A stretch of DNA of 12,987 nucleotides. It comes from Coxiellaceae bacterium (lineage in GTDB: Bacteria > Pseudomonadota > Gammaproteobacteria > UBA9339). Shown here piece after piece: positions 1-7,926 of this stretch (its first letter is position 1; each line of letters starts with the position of its first letter). A program made the translations under genes and the position numbers. The notes below the pieces were generated by a model, which did not search any database, had not been told where the DNA came from, and saw nothing but the letters and a program-made list of their open reading frames with translations. Location: the NCBI GenBank assembly GCA_003142435.1, contig PLMI01000129.1:1-12987 (forward strand). Direction: 5' to 3'.

Positions 1-394
1 CCTTATGTCGAGTTGAGGTTAAGTAATACTCTAGACTGGCAAATTTGTTACGAAAGCTTTTTATGCAAAAAGTTAAATACCAAAATATATAGCCATAGAC
101 TAAAAGACTATATATGATAAAAGATAATTCAGGTGGTTGTATTTTCAAAAAAGGATATATGATCAAATATGCGAGTGGTGGATATATACCAAATCGACCA
201 GCGTATGGATTAAAATAACCATAAACATCAAAAAAATCCCAAAAGAAACCATTACCATTTGGCATATTAATATTCATAGGCATAAAAGTAGCATTGATAC
301 CTAAGTGATGTAGATACACATCAAAAAAAACCATGCAAATAAGGCCAGTTAAAACCACAAAAGCCATAAATCTTAGTTGTTGCGCAGAAGGCAT
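1..394 (-). CDS. Membrane protein, probable GT-C family glycosyltransferase (3' part outside the window)
   Basis: I translated this by hand: 131 codons are open from an ATG at 394 to the window edge, so the gene is partial. The start is supported by a strong Shine-Dalgarno (GAGGAGA, 401-407) six bases upstream, which overlaps the stop of the preceding glycosyltransferase gene. The protein begins with a short polar stretch, then a hydrophobic segment (about residues 8-27), a loop rich in aromatic residues (WDFFDVYGYFNPYAG, then YPP near residues 71-73) and further hydrophobic segments near 73-83 and 90-112. A long first periplasmic loop with Tyr-Pro-Pro before the next helix recalls polyprenyl-phosphate-dependent GT-C/GT87 membrane transferases. 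Its place directly after a GtrB-like polyprenyl-phosphate glycosyltransferase fits a role as the partner that moves the sugar from the lipid carrier to the glycan. The family call rests on topology and context; only membrane location is secure. Confidence 0.6.
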   Translation of the reverse strand, partial: MPSAQQLRFMAFVVLTGLICMVFFDVYLHHLGINATFMPMNINMPNGNGFFWDFFDVYGYFNPYAGRFGIYPPLAYLIIYPFLKIQPPELSFIIYSLLVYGYIFWYLTFCIKSFRNKFASLEYYLTSTRHK

Positions 395-400
395 CCGTAT

Positions 401-407
401 TCTCCTC
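401..407 (-). promoter_or_regulatory. Ribosome binding site of the partial membrane-protein gene
   Basis: GAGGAGA on the minus strand, six bases before the ATG at 394. It overlaps the TGA stop (406-408) of the upstream glycosyltransferase gene, so the two genes are probably translationally coupled. It fixes the start of an otherwise truncated gene. Confidence 0.75.
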
Positions 408-1323
408 AGTAAATGTTTTTTACTATGAATAGCGGCTTACCTTTAATTGCCTCATATATTCGCCACAAATATTCGCCTATCACCCCTAACATAGTCATGA
501 TCATTCCAGAAATAATTAATAAGATCATGACAATTGGCGTATATCCTTTGACAGGAGTTCCATAAAAGTAATTTATGAAAACAGCTAACGCCAAAATAAA
601 TCCTAAAAGAGATACCATGATTCCTAACAATGACATCAGCCTTATTGGCCAATAGGAAGTGCTGATGATTCCATCTATGGAATAAGTAATTTTTTTGCGC
701 AGCGGCCATTGCGATTTGCCAAATTCTCTTTTTAACCTTCGATATTCAACAAAACATGGCTCATATCCGAACCATAAGATATTGCCTTGCAAAAAAGAGC
801 TTTTATGGTCTAATTGCAAAAGCTCTTTATATACAACCTTATCCAATAAGAAAATATCAAACCCGCCTTTGGGCATGTTTTTAACACTTTGCTTTATCAA
901 CGCATAAAACAGCTTAGACACTAGTTTTGCTGCTAATTTGTCTTCTCTGCCAATGCGTTTACCTAAAACTACTTTGCAGCCCTCATCCCATTTCGCGATC
1001 ATCTGTATAATTAATTCTACAGGTTCCTGCAAATCTGCAGACATTGTGATAAACGCGTCTCCAGAGGCTAATTTCATTCCGGCTATTACTGCTGCTAATT
1101 GCCCAAAGTTTCTAGTGAAATCTACAACTTTTACTTTATTGCTATTTGCCTGTTTTAGTTCTAGAAGTTTTTGTAAAGAACCATCATCTGAGCCATCATT
1201 GACAAATATAATTTCGTAGTCATGTTGAGGAAAGGTACCTAAAATTTTTATACTATTTTTATATGTTTGCTCTAAAGATTCGACATTCCTATAAACTGGA
1301 ATGATCAAAGAGATTTTTTTCAT
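406..1323 (-). CDS. GtrB/ArnC-like polyprenyl-phosphate glycosyltransferase (GT2), copy 1
   Basis: A 305-residue GT2 enzyme that should transfer a sugar from a nucleotide donor to polyprenyl phosphate on the cytoplasmic face of the inner membrane. The N-terminal GT-A domain has the opening SLIIPVYRN, NDGSDD near residues 42-47 and the metal-binding SADLQEP near 95-101. The RxFGKSQW patch at 199-206 is typical of the DPM1/GtrB/ArnC group. Two membrane helices follow (about 228-252 and 262-285), and the chain ends in a short cytoplasmic tail. Length and architecture are normal. The start has AGGA six bases upstream (AGGATAATAT-ATG). It lies 46 bases after the second rfbB gene and 11 bases before the membrane-protein gene, so it likely belongs to the short leftward unit starting near 2420. 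The sugar cannot be read from sequence. Confidence 0.9.
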   Translation of the reverse strand: MKKISLIIPVYRNVESLEQTYKNSIKILGTFPQHDYEIIFVNDGSDDGSLQKLLELKQANSNKVKVVDFTRNFGQLAAVIAGMKLASGDAFITMSADLQEPVELIIQMIAKWDEGCKVVLGKRIGREDKLAAKLVSKLFYALIKQSVKNMPKGGFDIFLLDKVVYKELLQLDHKSSFLQGNILWFGYEPCFVEYRRLKREFGKSQWPLRKKITYSIDGIISTSYWPIRLMSLLGIMVSLLGFILALAVFINYFYGTPVKGYTPIVMILLIISGMIMTMLGVIGEYLWRIYEAIKGKPLFIVKNIY

Positions 1324-1369
1324 ATATTATCCTGAGATGTGATTTTGTTCATTTTTTTAATTAATCTAG

Positions 1370-2383
1370 CTATATATTATGCAAATAATAATCTATAGTC
1401 AGCGCTAATCCATTTTCTAAATTGTATTTCGGCATCCAATGTAATTCCTTTTTAATTTTATCAGTATTGACTAGATACTTAAAATCATGTCCTGGGCGGT
1501 CTGGAACGAAAGTGATTAGACTCTCATAAGGTTTAGATGCCGGTAATTTTTTGTCCATTAGAGCACATATCATTTTAGCTAAAGATAGATTATCTAATTC
1601 ACAATCTGATCCTACATTGTAAAATTCACCAATTTTCCCCATGGTTAGAATCATCCAAATAGCGCTACAATGATCTTCAACGTACAGCCAATTTCTAATA
1701 TTAGAGCCATTACCGTAAATCGTAATGGGTTTTTGTTCTATACAACTTTTAATTATGAAGGGTATGAGCTTTTCATGATGTTGATGTGGTCCATAATTAT
1801 TTGAACAATGTGATAAAGAAACTGGTAATCCATAGGTACGGAAATGAGCATATACCAGTTGGTCTGCGGCTGCTTTTGATGCCGAATATGGCGAGCTAGG
1901 GATACAAAAACAATTTACATTTTCTGGGGAACTGTTTCTCTTTATCTCACCAAATACTTCATTAGTAGACACGTGATGGAATCGACAATTGTCAGCATCC
2001 CACTTTTTTTCTATGAGCCAAAAGTTACGAACTGCCTCAAGGAGAGTAAAAGTACCTATAACGTTTGTTTGAATAAAAGTCGATGGTTGGGTTACTGAAT
2101 TGTCGACGTGACTTTCAGCAGCAAAATGAACCACCGTATCAATTTCATATTTATGCAATAAATCCGATACTATGTTACTATCGTTAATATCACCGCGTAC
2201 AAAAATGTGGTTACTATGATTAGTAGTATTTTTTAAATTATCAAGATTTCCAGCATATGTTAACTTGTCAAAGCTAATTACGATTGTATCGGGATGATTA
2301 TTCAAAGTGAAATTTACAAAATTACTCCCAACAAAACCAGCCCCGCCAGTAATTAATACTATTTTTGGTTTATAAATAGGCAT
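1370..2383 (-). CDS. RfbB-like dTDP-glucose 4,6-dehydratase paralogue with altered catalytic motif
   Basis: An extended SDR of 337 residues from the ATG at 2383. It aligns without gaps to the other RfbB in this window (about 66% identical by hand count). The NAD-binding GGAGFVG (13-19), HFAAESHVD (86-94), YSASK (Y166, K170) and DRPGHD (295-300) are present. The motif that is TDE in RfbB enzymes reads Thr140-Asn141-Glu142, so the catalytic Asp is replaced. Asn also replaces Asp at 231 (RDW) and 306 (YAID). In RfbB the Asp is the general acid in water loss from C6, so dehydratase activity may be weak, lost or changed. The reading frame extends 15 codons upstream to 2428, but the other copy begins exactly at this ATG, and a TATAAT at 2427-2432 overlaps the upstream ATG. 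It could be a functional variant or a decaying duplicate; the frame is intact. Confidence 0.85.
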   Translation of the reverse strand: MPIYKPKIVLITGGAGFVGSNFVNFTLNNHPDTIVISFDKLTYAGNLDNLKNTTNHSNHIFVRGDINDSNIVSDLLHKYEIDTVVHFAAESHVDNSVTQPSTFIQTNVIGTFTLLEAVRNFWLIEKKWDADNCRFHHVSTNEVFGEIKRNSSPENVNCFCIPSSPYSASKAAADQLVYAHFRTYGLPVSLSHCSNNYGPHQHHEKLIPFIIKSCIEQKPITIYGNGSNIRNWLYVEDHCSAIWMILTMGKIGEFYNVGSDCELDNLSLAKMICALMDKKLPASKPYESLITFVPDRPGHDFKYLVNTDKIKKELHWMPKYNLENGLALTIDYYLHNI

Positions 2384-2426
2384 AACTCTATAAAAAATAA
2401 GATATAATTGACAGAAATTTAAACAC

Positions 2427-2432
2427 ATTATA
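2427..2432 (-). promoter_or_regulatory. Candidate -10 box for the second rfbB unit
   Basis: A perfect TATAAT on the minus strand, 43 bases before the ATG at 2383. No good -35 hexamer is seen at 16-18 bases (candidates are only AT-rich), so the call rests on the -10 alone in an AT-rich region. Transcription from it would start near 2420, downstream of the alternative ATG at 2428, which supports the shorter protein. Confidence 0.4.
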
Positions 2433-2458
2433 GACTTGAAATCAAATTATTATATAAT
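2431..2458 (+). promoter_or_regulatory. Candidate sigma-70 promoter of the NeuD-like gene
   Basis: TAGACT (2431-2436, four of six matches to TTGACA), a 16-base spacer, and TATAAT (2453-2458) on the plus strand. Transcription would start near 2465, leaving only about ten bases before the ATG at 2476 and no clear Shine-Dalgarno. The divergent -10 box for the second rfbB unit overlaps its -35 region, so the two promoters would compete or be co-regulated. Confidence 0.45.
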
Positions 2459-2475
2459 TTATCGGCGTAGAAAAA

Positions 2476-3108
2476 ATGAAACTGTTAATAGTTGGTGCCG
2501 GAGGTATGGCACGATGTGTTTATTCTTGGCTGTTGGACGATATCAAAAACAAAAATAATTTACATATCGGAGGTTTTCTTTCTGATTATCCTCATGATCT
2601 AGATAGTTACTCATACCCTAAAAAAATCGTAGGTAATATTCATGACTATGAACCAAAAAAGGATGAACTTCTTGTGTTTGCAATTATGTTACCAATGGAT
2701 AAAAAGAAGGTTTTGACACGATTGCTTCAAAAAGGAGCTTCTTTTTATTCTTTAATTCATCCAAGTGCCATAATAGGTTCAAATGTTAAAATTGGTGTAG
2801 GTTGTGTTGTGGCACCAAACTGTGTAATAACGTCAGACGTAAATATTGGTGACTTCGTTTTTTTAAGCATATCTGTAAATATTGGACACAGTATCAAAAT
2901 TGGCGATTATGTATCTATTAATGGATGGGCTGGTGTCGCTGGCAACGTAACTATTGGTGATGGTGTGCTACTAGGAGTTGGTAGTACGATAATTCCCAAA
3001 AGGCATATCGGTGAAAATGCCACAATTGGTGCTGGAAGTGTGGTAATAAATCACGTTGATGCGAATACCACAGTATTTGGCAATCCGGCAAAAAGAATTA
3101 GCTTATAG
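2476..3108 (+). CDS. NeuD/PglD-like sugar O/N-acyltransferase
   Basis: A 210-residue two-domain acyltransferase. Residues 1-90 form the small Rossmann-like domain (LLIVGAGGMAR at 3-13) that binds the nucleotide-sugar acceptor in PglD. From about residue 97 a left-handed beta-helix of hexapeptide repeats follows (IGSNVKIGVGCVV, VNIGDFVFL, IKIGDYVSI, VTIGDGVLL, IGENATIGAG). His138 in VNIGH matches the catalytic His of the family. The C-terminal VFGNPAKRI is the usual end of these enzymes. Family members transfer acetyl, or other acyl groups, from CoA or ACP to an amino or hydroxyl group of a sugar. Here an ACP, a KAS III and a ketoacyl reductase are adjacent on the opposite strand, so a hydroxyacyl donor is likely (inference). 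It is the only plus-strand gene in the window, and its end overlaps the KAS III gene by 11 bases. Confidence 0.88.
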   Translation: MKLLIVGAGGMARCVYSWLLDDIKNKNNLHIGGFLSDYPHDLDSYSYPKKIVGNIHDYEPKKDELLVFAIMLPMDKKKVLTRLLQKGASFYSLIHPSAIIGSNVKIGVGCVVAPNCVITSDVNIGDFVFLSISVNIGHSIKIGDYVSINGWAGVAGNVTIGDGVLLGVGSTIIPKRHIGENATIGAGSVVINHVDANTTVFGNPAKRISL

Positions 3109-4069
3109 TAATAATAGTTCCACCCCATGAATAACCGACGCCAAAACCTATTAACATTACACAATCACCATGTGTGACTTTTTTTTCTTGCAGCGCGTTT
3201 TTTAACGCTATCGGTATGCTCGACGAGACAGTATTACCAGTACTCTCCAGGCACAAATAAAATTTTTCTTGTGGTATTTTTAATTTCTCGCGCAAGTAAT
3301 CTAGCATGTATTTATTAGCTTGATGAAAAATGAACAAATCTATATCGTTGATCGTTTTATTTGATGAATGAAGCAATTTATGTACCAATGGGACTACTAC
3401 TTGTAAAGTGAACACAAAAATTTCAGATCCATTCATAAACAATCTTGGTTTAATTGATTGATTCCGGCTTGCTCCTCCTTTAACAATAAGGTTATTTGCC
3501 CCCTTGCCGTCAGTGCCAAAAAAAACAGGACCAATTAATGGTTCTGCGCTATCTGTAGCTTGTATTAAAGTAGCAGCAGCTGCATCGCCAAAAATAGTCA
3601 TCACGGATTTATCATCAGGTTTAATGTATTTACTATAGGTTTCTGCAGTAATTAACAAAATATTGCGCGCCTGGTTACTTTCTATTAATCCTTTGGCTAA
3701 TGAAACACCATACACATATCCCGAACAGCCTAAGTTAAAATCTAAAGCGCCACATGACGTAGGAAAAGATAGCTTATCCTGTAAAATACATGCTGTTGTT
3801 GGCAAGAAATAATCGGGACTTTGCGTACAAAATAATAAAAAATCTATATCCGCAGGCTTACAGGTATTAGATGATTCGAATAATTTTTTTGCCGCCATAA
3901 ATGCCAAATCTGAAGCGCATTCGCTATCATCTGCAATATGTCTTTGTTCTATACCGGTTTTATCCTTAATTTTAGCGGCTAGCCAATCTGGAAACAGTTT
4001 TTCCAATTGTTTATTGGTCAATACCTTTTTAGGTAAATAATATTCAATTTCTTTTATTGCTGCATACAT
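3098..4069 (-). CDS. 3-oxoacyl-ACP synthase III (FabH-like)
   Basis: A 323-residue thiolase-fold enzyme of normal FabH length. The catalytic triad is visible: Cys115 in NLGCSGYVYG, His249 in FIFHQANKYM and Asn279 in STGNTVSSSIP. The glycine-rich end GFGVGYSWGG is also typical. KAS III condenses a CoA-bound starter (usually acetyl-CoA) with malonyl-ACP to give a 3-ketoacyl-ACP. The gene is six bases after a FabG-like reductase and close to an ACP in the same run, with no other fatty-acid genes. This points to a dedicated short-chain acyl pathway for sugar acylation and not to the housekeeping fabH. It is the last gene of the long leftward run, and its stop lies inside the converging NeuD-like gene, with no terminator hairpin between them. 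Confidence 0.92.
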   Translation of the reverse strand: MYAAIKEIEYYLPKKVLTNKQLEKLFPDWLAAKIKDKTGIEQRHIADDSECASDLAFMAAKKLFESSNTCKPADIDFLLFCTQSPDYFLPTTACILQDKLSFPTSCGALDFNLGCSGYVYGVSLAKGLIESNQARNILLITAETYSKYIKPDDKSVMTIFGDAAAATLIQATDSAEPLIGPVFFGTDGKGANNLIVKGGASRNQSIKPRLFMNGSEIFVFTLQVVVPLVHKLLHSSNKTINDIDLFIFHQANKYMLDYLREKLKIPQEKFYLCLESTGNTVSSSIPIALKNALQEKKVTHGDCVMLIGFGVGYSWGGTIITIS

Positions 4070-4075
4070 AAATTT

Positions 4076-4834
4076 CTAACGGGCTGTGTAACCACCGTCA
4101 ACCACAAGGTTTATTCCTGTTATCCAACGAGAAGTATCGGCTAACAAAAATGCCACAGCATAAGCTACATCTATTGCTTTGCCTTGACCTAAAGGCATAG
4201 CAGAAACATTTTTGTTTTTTTGTTCTTCAGTTAAGATTGTGTCTAATTCATCGAGCATTTCAGTTTGTACCAAGGCAGGAGAAATGCAATTTACTCTAAT
4301 TTTATAACGAGAAAACTCTATGGCAAGTGATTTTGTTAAAGCTATTATTGCACCTTTACTGGCGGAATATACAGAAACACCAGCGTCCCCAACCATTCCC
4401 AAAACTGAGGACAGAAAGACTAAAGAAGAATTTTTTTGATATACCCCTTTTTGCCGAAAAGCTTGAGCTAAAGCAATTGCTGCATTGACATTGATAGAAA
4501 ATGTTTCTTCAATATCTCCTCTTTTAACGAATTGCACAGGTTGCGTTTTTTGTATTCCGGCGCTATGTACTAATCCATGTAAAGCCCCTGCTTTTTGAGA
4601 AATATTTTTCATCCATAAGGAAAGATCATTAAATACAGTCAAATCCTGAGTTTCTATTAGATGTTGAGTTCCAATTAGTAAGGTTTGAGTTTTTCGTAGT
4701 TCACTTTCACGCCTAGCTACTAATATTACGCGAGCACCAAGTTTGCTCAATAAGATTGCAACTTCTTTGCCAATTCCCGAAGAAGCTCCCGTCACCAAAA
4801 TATTACGTCCAGTCATGTCTAAGGGATTTATCAT
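4076..4834 (-). CDS. FabG-like short-chain dehydrogenase (predicted 3-ketoacyl-ACP reductase)
   Basis: A classical SDR of 252 residues. The cofactor site is TGASSGIG (15-22), and ARR at 40-42 after the second strand suggests NADPH. Asn115, Ser142/143, Tyr156 and Lys160 (YSASK) form the catalytic set. The ending GINLVVDGGYTAR is typical of FabG relatives. SDR sequences do not fix the substrate. The 4-base ATGA overlap with the ACP gene upstream and the 6-base gap to the KAS III gene downstream make reduction of a 3-ketoacyl-ACP to a 3-hydroxyacyl-ACP the best reading. A second ATG at 4816 is possible, but neither start has a clear Shine-Dalgarno; the overlapping one fits translational coupling. 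Confidence 0.88.
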   Translation of the reverse strand: MINPLDMTGRNILVTGASSGIGKEVAILLSKLGARVILVARRESELRKTQTLLIGTQHLIETQDLTVFNDLSLWMKNISQKAGALHGLVHSAGIQKTQPVQFVKRGDIEETFSINVNAAIALAQAFRQKGVYQKNSSLVFLSSVLGMVGDAGVSVYSASKGAIIALTKSLAIEFSRYKIRVNCISPALVQTEMLDELDTILTEEQKNKNVSAMPLGQGKAIDVAYAVAFLLADTSRWITGINLVVDGGYTAR

Positions 4835-5061
4835 ATTGATTTTTTGCTCAATAGTGCATAAAGGTCATTTACTGTTTTAGCTTTATGGATATCATCAGGA
4901 GAAAGAATGATGCCAAAATTCTGATCAGCATATACAATAAGCCCCAGCATAGTTAACGAATCCCAAGATGGAATAGAAGCAAGTAAGTCATCTCCTTTAA
5001 TAGAATTCGAATTTAGCTCTAATAATTTACAAAATGACGATAAAAAAGATTCTTTATTCAT
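4831..5061 (-). CDS. Acyl carrier protein
   Basis: A small acidic-helix protein of 76 residues with the phosphopantetheine attachment site Ser35 in the motif WDSLTMLGLI. It has the usual four-helix ACP pattern and the usual length. It would carry the growing acyl group for the neighbouring KAS III and FabG-like reductase and perhaps donate it to the NeuD-like acyltransferase. The sequence differs from housekeeping AcpP (WDSL in place of the usual DSLD context, and basic residues near the C-terminus), as in ACPs of accessory pathways. The start lies 35 bases after rfbB with only a weak ribosome site; the stop overlaps the next start (ATGA). Confidence 0.9.
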   Translation of the reverse strand: MNKESFLSSFCKLLELNSNSIKGDDLLASIPSWDSLTMLGLIVYADQNFGIILSPDDIHKAKTVNDLYALLSKKSI

Positions 5062-5096
5062 ATATTTTAATTTTCATAATAAAATTATTTTTAGTT

Positions 5097-6113
5097 TTAA
5101 GAATAGTTACTCAAATAATAGTTTATAGTTGTCAACAAGCCATCAAACAAATTAAATTTTGGCACCCAACCTAATTCTTTCTCAATTTTACTCGTGTCAA
5201 TTGCATATCTAAAATCATGACCAGGACGATCATTAACAAAAGTAATTAAATGTTCACAAGACTTTTCTTTTGATAATTTTTTATTCATAATAGAACAAAT
5301 CATTTTTACTAGAGAAAGATTATCTAGCTCACATTTTCCGCCTATGTTGTAGGATTCTCCAATTTTACCATTTGTTAAAATTTCCCATATAGCATTACAA
5401 TGATCTTCAACAAATAGCCAATCACGAATATTGGAGCCATCACCATAAATTGGAATGGTTTTTTGTTCAATGCAACATTTAATTACTGTGGGTATTAATT
5501 TTTCCCAATGCTGATATGGCCCATAATTGTTAGAGCAGTTCGATAAAGTTATCGGTAATCCATAAGTACGAAAATAGGCATATACTAAATGATCCGAAGC
5601 TGCTTTAGATGCTGAATACGGAGAGCTTGGGAAATAAGATTTTTTTTCATCGAATGGAGGATCTGTTTTATTTAATTCGCCATACACCTCATCAGTGGAG
5701 ATATGATGAAAACGGCAATTTTTCGCGCTCCATTTTTTTTCTTTTAACCAAAAACTTTGAGCTGCTTCGATAAGTGTAAATGTACCAATTATATTAGTTT
5801 GAATAAAATCATAAGGCCTTATTATCGAATGGTCAACATGGCTTTCAGCAGCAAAGTGTACAACAGTATCTATTTCGTGTTTGCGCAATAAATCTAAAAT
5901 TAATGCGCTATCACAAATGTCGCCTTGAATAAAAATATGATCTTTGTTATTTCGCAGACTTTCTAAATTTTTTATATTTCCAGCATAGGTTAATTTGTCT
6001 AAACTAATAACTTTGATGCAAGGATAATTAGCTAAGATAAATCTGACAAAGTTGCTGCCGATAAAACCTGCTGCACCAGTAATTAGTATTGTCTTAGGCT
6101 TATATAAAATCAT
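5097..6113 (-). CDS. rfbB: dTDP-glucose 4,6-dehydratase
   Basis: An extended SDR of 338 residues that converts dTDP-glucose to dTDP-4-keto-6-deoxyglucose, the branch point for many deoxy and amino sugars. It carries GAAGFIG (13-19) for [12 protein letters not shown] (86-94), the complete catalytic Thr140-Asp141-Glu142, Tyr166/Lys170 (YSASK), NNYGPYQ (195-201), RDW (230-232) and [12 protein letters not shown] (295-306). One local difference from common RfbB is HW in the place of FP after NNYGPYQ; the paralogue also lacks FP. The start overlaps the rfbA stop as ATGA. With rfbA it forms the usual pair, but rfbC and rfbD are absent here, so the end product is probably not dTDP-rhamnose, or those genes are elsewhere. 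Confidence 0.95.
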   Translation of the reverse strand: MILYKPKTILITGAAGFIGSNFVRFILANYPCIKVISLDKLTYAGNIKNLESLRNNKDHIFIQGDICDSALILDLLRKHEIDTVVHFAAESHVDHSIIRPYDFIQTNIIGTFTLIEAAQSFWLKEKKWSAKNCRFHHISTDEVYGELNKTDPPFDEKKSYFPSSPYSASKAASDHLVYAYFRTYGLPITLSNCSNNYGPYQHWEKLIPTVIKCCIEQKTIPIYGDGSNIRDWLFVEDHCNAIWEILTNGKIGESYNIGGKCELDNLSLVKMICSIMNKKLSKEKSCEHLITFVNDRPGHDFRYAIDTSKIEKELGWVPKFNLFDGLLTTINYYLSNYS

Positions 6114-6982
6114 TGTTTTTCTGTTAATATTTTAAGTAAATAGTTTTTATAATTACTTTCTGGCATGTTGCTAGCAAGTTTTTGCAATTTATGCGAGGTA
6201 ATGTAATTCATGCGCCAAGCCAATTCTTCTGGACATGCAACTTTTAAACCTTGTCGTTCTTCCAAAACTGAGAAATAATGCGATGCTTCTAATAACGATT
6301 TATGGGTGCCAGCATCTAACCAAGCAAATCCTCTGTTAATTTTAACAACATTCAAGTTACCTTGTTTTAAATAAACTTCATTAATATCGGTGATTTCTAA
6401 CTCTCCTCTTGTAGAAGGTTTCAGTGACTTGGCAATAGAGATCACATTATTATCATAAAAATACAATCCCGTTATAGCGTAATTTGATTTAGCTACTTTG
6501 GGTTTTTCTTCTAGCGCAATCGCACCATCATTTTGGTCAAATATAACTATCCCGTAACGTTCAGGGTCATTTACATAGTAGCTAAAAATAGTCGCTTGAT
6601 TTTTATTATTTTTTGCTTTTTGCAATAATGTACCTAAACCATGTCCATAAAAAATATTATCACCTAAAATCAAACACACACGACTAGCACCAATAAATTT
6701 CTCTCCTATAATGAAAGCTTGAGCTAACCCCCTCGGATGTGGTTGTTCGGCATAAGATAACGATATTCCCCATTGATCTCCTGATCCTAAATGTTTTTTA
6801 AAAGCCGGCAAATCTCTAGGAGTTGATATGATCAATATTTCCCTAATTCCCGCCAACATTAATGTAGTTAGCGAATAATAAATCATGGGCTTATCGTAAA
6901 TCGGCAATAACTGTTTCGTAATATACTCAGTTACAGGATATAGTCTTGTGCCACTCCCACCAGCAAGAATAATACCTTTCAT
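6110..6982 (-). CDS. rfbA: Glucose-1-phosphate thymidylyltransferase
   Basis: A 290-residue nucleotidyltransferase of normal RmlA length, making dTDP-glucose from dTTP and glucose-1-phosphate in the cytoplasm. Visible hallmarks are the nucleotide loop [11 protein letters not shown] (8-18), [45 protein letters not shown] and [11 protein letters not shown]. It follows a GtrB-like gene by 11 bases and overlaps rfbB by four. The upstream ribosome site is weak. Nothing is unusual in the protein. Confidence 0.96.
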   Translation of the reverse strand: MKGIILAGGSGTRLYPVTEYITKQLLPIYDKPMIYYSLTTLMLAGIREILIISTPRDLPAFKKHLGSGDQWGISLSYAEQPHPRGLAQAFIIGEKFIGASRVCLILGDNIFYGHGLGTLLQKAKNNKNQATIFSYYVNDPERYGIVIFDQNDGAIALEEKPKVAKSNYAITGLYFYDNNVISIAKSLKPSTRGELEITDINEVYLKQGNLNVVKINRGFAWLDAGTHKSLLEASHYFSVLEERQGLKVACPEELAWRMNYITSHKLQKLASNMPESNYKNYLLKILTEKQ

Positions 6983-6993
6983 ATTATTATTTC

Positions 6994-7926
6994 TTACCCC
7001 ATATTTATCCGCTCTTTTTCTATTACAAGCGGCCGTTTTAGTGTCTGTGTATGAATTGCTGATATATATTCGCCAAGCAAGCCAATAAAGAAAAGCTGAA
7101 TTGACGAAAAGAAAAAAAGACCTATTAATATAGGCGCCGTTCCAAGGCTAAAGCTATTCCAAAAAATAAGCTTCAAAAATAGAAAAACTAACGACAATAA
7201 TAAACTAATGATTGAAAGTAAAAAACCAGAAATGGTCATAATGCGGATAGGGATTTTAGAATGTCCAGTTACACCGAGCATAGCCATGTCAAACAAGGTA
7301 TAGAAATTATTTTTGGTTGCGCCATGCTTACGTGCTGGTTGTTTATACGGAATTCTTGCAATCTCGAAGCCAATTTCAGATATTAATCCTCGAAAATAAG
7401 GATATGGATCGTCTATTTTACGTATTATTTCCATTACTTTTTTGTCATATAAACCAAATCCCGTGAAATCTCTAATTAGTGGCGTTTCCGCGATTTTCGT
7501 TATGAATTTATAATATGCTTTACGCAAAAAAAACAATAAGGAATTTTCTTCGCTCTTGGCTTTAACACCAATAACTATTTTATAACCCTCCTCCCATTTT
7601 TTTATGAACTCACTTATTAGTTCAGGGGGATCTTGCAAATCCGCAACAATTGAAATTACAGCGTCACCTTTAGCTTGCAGTAAGGCATAAGATGGAGAGC
7701 GAATATGGCCAAAATTACGGGAGTTTACTATTATTTTTACATTATTATCCTTTGCAGCAATATCTTTTAAAATGTGAACGGTATTATCTGTTGAGCAATT
7801 ATCTATGAATAAATGCTCATAAGCATATTGTGGTAACTTAGCAAAAACTGCTTTAACTTGCTCATAAACATCACGAATGTTTTCTTCTTCGTTGTAACAC
7901 GCGGTAACCACTGAAATCAATTTCAT
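6994..7926 (-). CDS. GtrB-like polyprenyl-phosphate glycosyltransferase (GT2), copy 2
   Basis: A 310-residue GT2 enzyme with the same plan as the copy at the left end but clearly divergent. The GT-A domain has [12 protein letters not shown] (6-17), [10 protein letters not shown] (40-49) with DNCS in place of the usual DDGS, VADLQDP (94-100) with the metal Asp, and [11 protein letters not shown] (199-209). Two membrane helices lie at about 228-252 and 262-288. GAGG eight bases before the ATG is a good ribosome site. The start overlaps the GtrA gene by four bases. GtrA-GtrB pairs make and flip a polyprenyl-phosphate sugar that a third, membrane-bound transferase uses for side-branch addition; no such third gene is directly adjacent here, so the partner may be the membrane protein at the left end (inference). 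Confidence 0.92.
   Translation of the reverse strand: MKLISVVTACYNEEENIRDVYEQVKAVFAKLPQYAYEHLFIDNCSTDNTVHILKDIAAKDNNVKIIVNSRNFGHIRSPSYALLQAKGDAVISIVADLQDPPELISEFIKKWEEGYKIVIGVKAKSEENSLLFFLRKAYYKFITKIAETPLIRDFTGFGLYDKKVMEIIRKIDDPYPYFRGLISEIGFEIARIPYKQPARKHGATKNNFYTLFDMAMLGVTGHSKIPIRIMTISGFLLSIISLLLSLVFLFLKLIFWNSFSLGTAPILIGLFFFSSIQLFFIGLLGEYISAIHTQTLKRPLVIEKERINMG

Noticed and set aside
2384..2428. Fifteen-residue N-terminal extension of the second RfbB
   Set aside because: The paralogue begins at the aligned internal Met, the extension has no family similarity, and a TATAAT box covers its start codon.
2476..3108. Sialic or legionaminic acid O-acetyltransferase (NeuD proper)
   Set aside because: No NeuB synthase, NeuC epimerase or CMP-sugar synthetase is in the window; the neighbours point to dTDP-sugar acylation.
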